From contig CALKUJ010000057.1 of the NCBI GenBank assembly GCA_937996825.1, forward strand, positions 1-7,466: 7,466 nucleotides of DNA, read 5' to 3'. Shown here one piece after another: positions 5,524-7,466 of this stretch. Each line of letters starts with the position of its first letter. Positions within the stretch are counted from its first letter, which is position 1. The notes beneath the pieces were generated by a model, which saw only the letters and a list, made by a program, of their open reading frames with translations, made no database searches and was not told the DNA's origin. The translations under genes and the position numbers were made by a program. Origin of the DNA: an uncultured Polynucleobacter sp. (lineage in GTDB: Bacteria; Pseudomonadota; Gammaproteobacteria; Burkholderiales; Burkholderiaceae).

Positions 5524-5961
5524 ATGGAACAAACAACACCATCGGTCATCTCCCAAGTCGCAGCGTTGCGCACCATGCCCATCAAAGAGCTCTGGCTCAT
5601 GTGGGACAAGTTCTACGCCAAGCGTCCCACCACCACAACGCGTGACTATCTCAGCTCGCGCCTTGCCTACAAGATTCAGGAGCAAGCCTTTGGCGGCATG
5701 ACCCCTGATATCAAACGCCGCCTCATGCGTTTGGGTGAAAGCCAATCCAAGTTGGGCAACCGCATCTACCCCTTGCGCGAAGTACTTCCCGGAACGGTAT
5801 TTGTGCGCGACTTTGGTCCCAACTCCTATCGCGTCACCGTCACACCCGAAGGTCGCTTCGAGCTCGAGGGCAAAGAGTTCAAGAGCTTGAGTGCCGTGGC
5901 CCGTCACATCACTGGCTGCCAATGGTCGGGTCCTAAGTTTTTTGGTTTGGTCAAAGATTGA
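5524..5961 (+). CDS. DUF2924 domain-containing protein
   Basis: The 145-residue product matches the DUF2924 family across its length. It has the N-terminal helical signature ALRTMPIKELWLMWDKFY (14-31) and RDYLSSRLAYKIQEQAFGG (40-58). The C-terminal beta/alpha part begins with LPGTVFVRDF (88-97), followed by YRVTVTPEGRFELEGKEFK (102-120), SLSAVARHITG (121-131) and the closing WSGPKFFGL (134-142). Proteins of this family typically sit directly upstream of large serine recombinases in proteobacterial mobile elements, as here. The molecular role is unknown, and a recombinase accessory or DNA-binding role is commonly supposed from this linkage. ATG 5524 has GGAGG at 5513-5517, 6 nt upstream. An in-frame frame opening at 5452 lies inside the preceding gene and is ignored. 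The recombinase starts 11 nt after the stop. Confidence 0.92.
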   Translation: MEQTTPSVISQVAALRTMPIKELWLMWDKFYAKRPTTTTRDYLSSRLAYKIQEQAFGGMTPDIKRRLMRLGESQSKLGNRIYPLREVLPGTVFVRDFGPNSYRVTVTPEGRFELEGKEFKSLSAVARHITGCQWSGPKFFGLVKD

Positions 5962-5972
5962 AAGGCAACAAC

Positions 5973-7319
5973 ATGAATGAAGTTCAAAAAATAAAACCCA
6001 AGCGCTGCGCTGTGTATTGCCGCGTCTCATCCGATGAAGGTCTGGACCAAGCGTTCAACTCCATCGATGCTCAAAAAGAATCTGGTCACGCGTTTATCAA
6101 GAGCCAAAGCCATGAGGGCTGGATCTCGGTCAAAGATGACTATGACGATCCAGCTTACTCCGGCGGCAACATGGAGCGCCCTGCCTTGCAGCGTCTGCTC
6201 AAAGACATCAAAGCAGGTCGCATCGACATGATCGTGGTCTACAAGATCGATCGCTTGTCACGCTCGCTGGCTGACTTTGCGAAGATGGTCGAAGTGTTTG
6301 ATGAGCACAAGGTAAGTTTTAGTGCGGTCACCCAGCAGATCAACTCGGCCACATCGATGGGGCGTTTGATGCTCAACGTGCTGCTGTCATTTGCGCAGTT
6401 CGAGCGTGAGGTCACCAGCGAGCGTATCCGCGATAAGTTTGCAGCCAGCAAAGCCAAAGGCATCTTCATGGGTGGCGCGGTACCACTGGGCTACCGTGTT
6501 GAAAACCGAAAGCTGTGGGTGATTCCCGAAGAAGCTGAAGTCATACGCTTCATCTACGAAGAGTACGCCCGCGTGCGCCGCACCGTTGATGTGTTGCAAG
6601 CCCTTGAACAAAAGGGCATCAAGACACGTAAGGGCAAAGCGTATTCGCGACAGTCCATCTTTGCGATTTTGCGCAATCCCTTGTATCAAGGCTTGATGGC
6701 TCACAAGGGCAAAACCTATCCGGGCCTGCACGATGCCATCGTCACCCAAGAGATGGTGGATGCGGTGCGTCCGATGTTGGATTTGGAACCGACTGATCTG
6801 CGCTCCATGGGACGATCACGCCACCACCCACCAGCGCTGTTGCGTGGGTTGTTGTTCGCACCGAACGGTCACCGCATGACACCCGGCTTCACTGTTAAGA
6901 AAGCCAATGGCGGTCACCGCTATCAGTACTACCAAGATCTGCACACCGTGCGGTTTGGAAAAAACGCAGATGGGTTCGGTTTGATTTCGGCCACGCAGAT
7001 TGAAGGGCTCGTGGTCAAACATGTCGTTGCCGCGTTGCAGTCGCCTGAGTCCATCCAAGCGGTCTGGGATGAGATTCGCAAGCAACACTCGGACATGGAC
7101 GAGGGGCATGTGCTTTTGGCGATGCGCAACATGGCCCAGATGTGGCCTGACATGTTCCCGCAAGAGCAAATTCGCATTGTTCGTTTGCTCATCGAACGCG
7201 TCCAAATCACAGACTCAGCGATTGAGATTGATTGGCTGCACTCAGGCTGGTTGCAACTGGCGTGTGAGCTTGCACCCAACAGCATCGGCGCTGAGTTGGC
7301 AGAATTGGAGCAAGCATGA
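5973..7319 (+). CDS. Large serine recombinase (resolvase/invertase family)
   Basis: The 448-residue protein catalyses site-specific DNA strand exchange. The catalytic resolvase domain covers about 10-155. AVYCRVSSDEG (13-23) carries the likely nucleophile Ser19 and Arg17. It is followed by FNSIDAQKES, the conserved YSGGNMERPALQRLL, IVVYKIDRLSR (87-97) and FEREVTSERIRDK (143-155). The recombinase domain spans about 165-275: GGAVPLGYRV, a helical stretch to RNPLYQGLMAHKGKTYPGLHDAIV, and then TQEMVDAV. The next region, ALLRGLLFAPNGHRMTP with RYQYY, occupies the zinc-ribbon position but lacks its cysteines; the whole protein has only Cys12, Cys16 and Cys431. ATG 5973 has AAAGG (5961-5965) 7 nt upstream. 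TTG 5958 is in frame but overlaps the DUF2924 stop. At 448 residues it is short for relatives that carry a C-terminal HTH extension. The next ORF may supply that part. Confidence 0.95.
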   Translation: MNEVQKIKPKRCAVYCRVSSDEGLDQAFNSIDAQKESGHAFIKSQSHEGWISVKDDYDDPAYSGGNMERPALQRLLKDIKAGRIDMIVVYKIDRLSRSLADFAKMVEVFDEHKVSFSAVTQQINSATSMGRLMLNVLLSFAQFEREVTSERIRDKFAASKAKGIFMGGAVPLGYRVENRKLWVIPEEAEVIRFIYEEYARVRRTVDVLQALEQKGIKTRKGKAYSRQSIFAILRNPLYQGLMAHKGKTYPGLHDAIVTQEMVDAVRPMLDLEPTDLRSMGRSRHHPPALLRGLLFAPNGHRMTPGFTVKKANGGHRYQYYQDLHTVRFGKNADGFGLISATQIEGLVVKHVVAALQSPESIQAVWDEIRKQHSDMDEGHVLLAMRNMAQMWPDMFPQEQIRIVRLLIERVQITDSAIEIDWLHSGWLQLACELAPNSIGAELAELEQA

Positions 7320-7466
7320 ACCGAGTTAAAACGATTCTGAGCCAGATGGGCAACGCGCAGACGGTGCGTACGGGCAAGAAAGATGGGCTCAGGCTCACCA
7401 CCGTTATTCCGATGCGCATTGAGCGCCACCATGCAACCAAGGTCATCATCAGCCCCGAAGATGAAG
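7316..7466 (+). CDS. Partial gene coupled to recombinase, 3' end missing
   Basis: An open frame of 50 codons runs from ATG 7316 to the window edge. It overlaps the recombinase stop as ATGA and has GGAG (7307-7310) 5 nt upstream, so it is almost certainly translated with it. The visible product begins MNRVKTILSQMGNAQTV and continues GLRLTTVIPMRIERHHATKV. The 'IPMRIERxxxxKVIISPE' strand pair resembles the segment that, in many proteobacterial recombinase cassettes, precedes a ParB-like helix-turn-helix either as a C-terminal extension of the recombinase or as a separate small protein. By that resemblance, recalled and not searched, it may be a recombinase-associated DNA-binding protein. The function-bearing part is outside the window. 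Confidence 0.7.
   Translation, partial: MNRVKTILSQMGNAQTVRTGKKDGLRLTTVIPMRIERHHATKVIISPEDE

Noticed and set aside
5488..6030. 180-codon open frame on the minus strand
   Set aside because: It lies antisense to the clearly supported DUF2924 gene and the recombinase start, and its translation shows no domain.
7362..7371. CGGTGCGTAC matching the repeat region at 238-247, as a possible att pair
   Set aside because: A 10-bp match is expected many times by chance in a window this size, and this copy lies inside a coding frame.

Overview
The window looks like part of an integrated mobile element (genomic island or satellite-type prophage) in a proteobacterium. The moderate GC content, codon choice and gene families (AlpA regulator, DUF3987 ATPase, DUF2924 protein, large serine recombinase) suggest a betaproteobacterium of the Burkholderiales. 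That placement is inference from style only, because no housekeeping gene or rRNA is present. All genes that can be supported lie on the + strand and are packed closely, mostly with good Shine-Dalgarno sequences and short overlaps.

Layout. Positions 1-393 hold no convincing gene. They contain a strong hairpin that reads as an intrinsic terminator on the minus strand, and a cluster of GCGTACC direct repeats. A 247-residue protein of unknown function with a helix-turn-helix-like C-terminus follows (394-1137), then two mutually exclusive hairpins. Next is a replication/regulation block: an AlpA-type regulator (1260-1457), a DUF3987 P-loop ATPase related to E. coli YfjI (1626-3104), possibly a small overlapping ORF (3101-3331), and a coiled-coil protein (3322-4158). 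The DUF3987 gene is bracketed by two clusters of 9-bp repeats (consensus about TTCGCARRA), mainly TTCGC-oriented upstream and mainly inverted downstream. This iteron-like arrangement is the most intriguing non-coding signal in the window.

After a 159-bp spacer with three consecutive inverted repeats come two unrecognised genes (4318-4746, with an extremely basic tail, and 4748-5137). A second spacer holds a two-tier hairpin. It is followed by a tight operon: an 80-residue unknown, a DUF2924 protein, a large serine recombinase whose zinc-ribbon cysteines are absent, and a gene cut by the right edge that overlaps the recombinase stop codon by ATGA.

A plausible reading is that the AlpA protein controls the element, the DUF3987 ATPase acts on DNA at or near the flanking repeats (perhaps an origin), and the DUF2924-recombinase-HTH cassette provides site-specific recombination. 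The coiled-coil, basic-tail and CVVC proteins are unassigned. Functions of the unknown genes are not established by the sequence.
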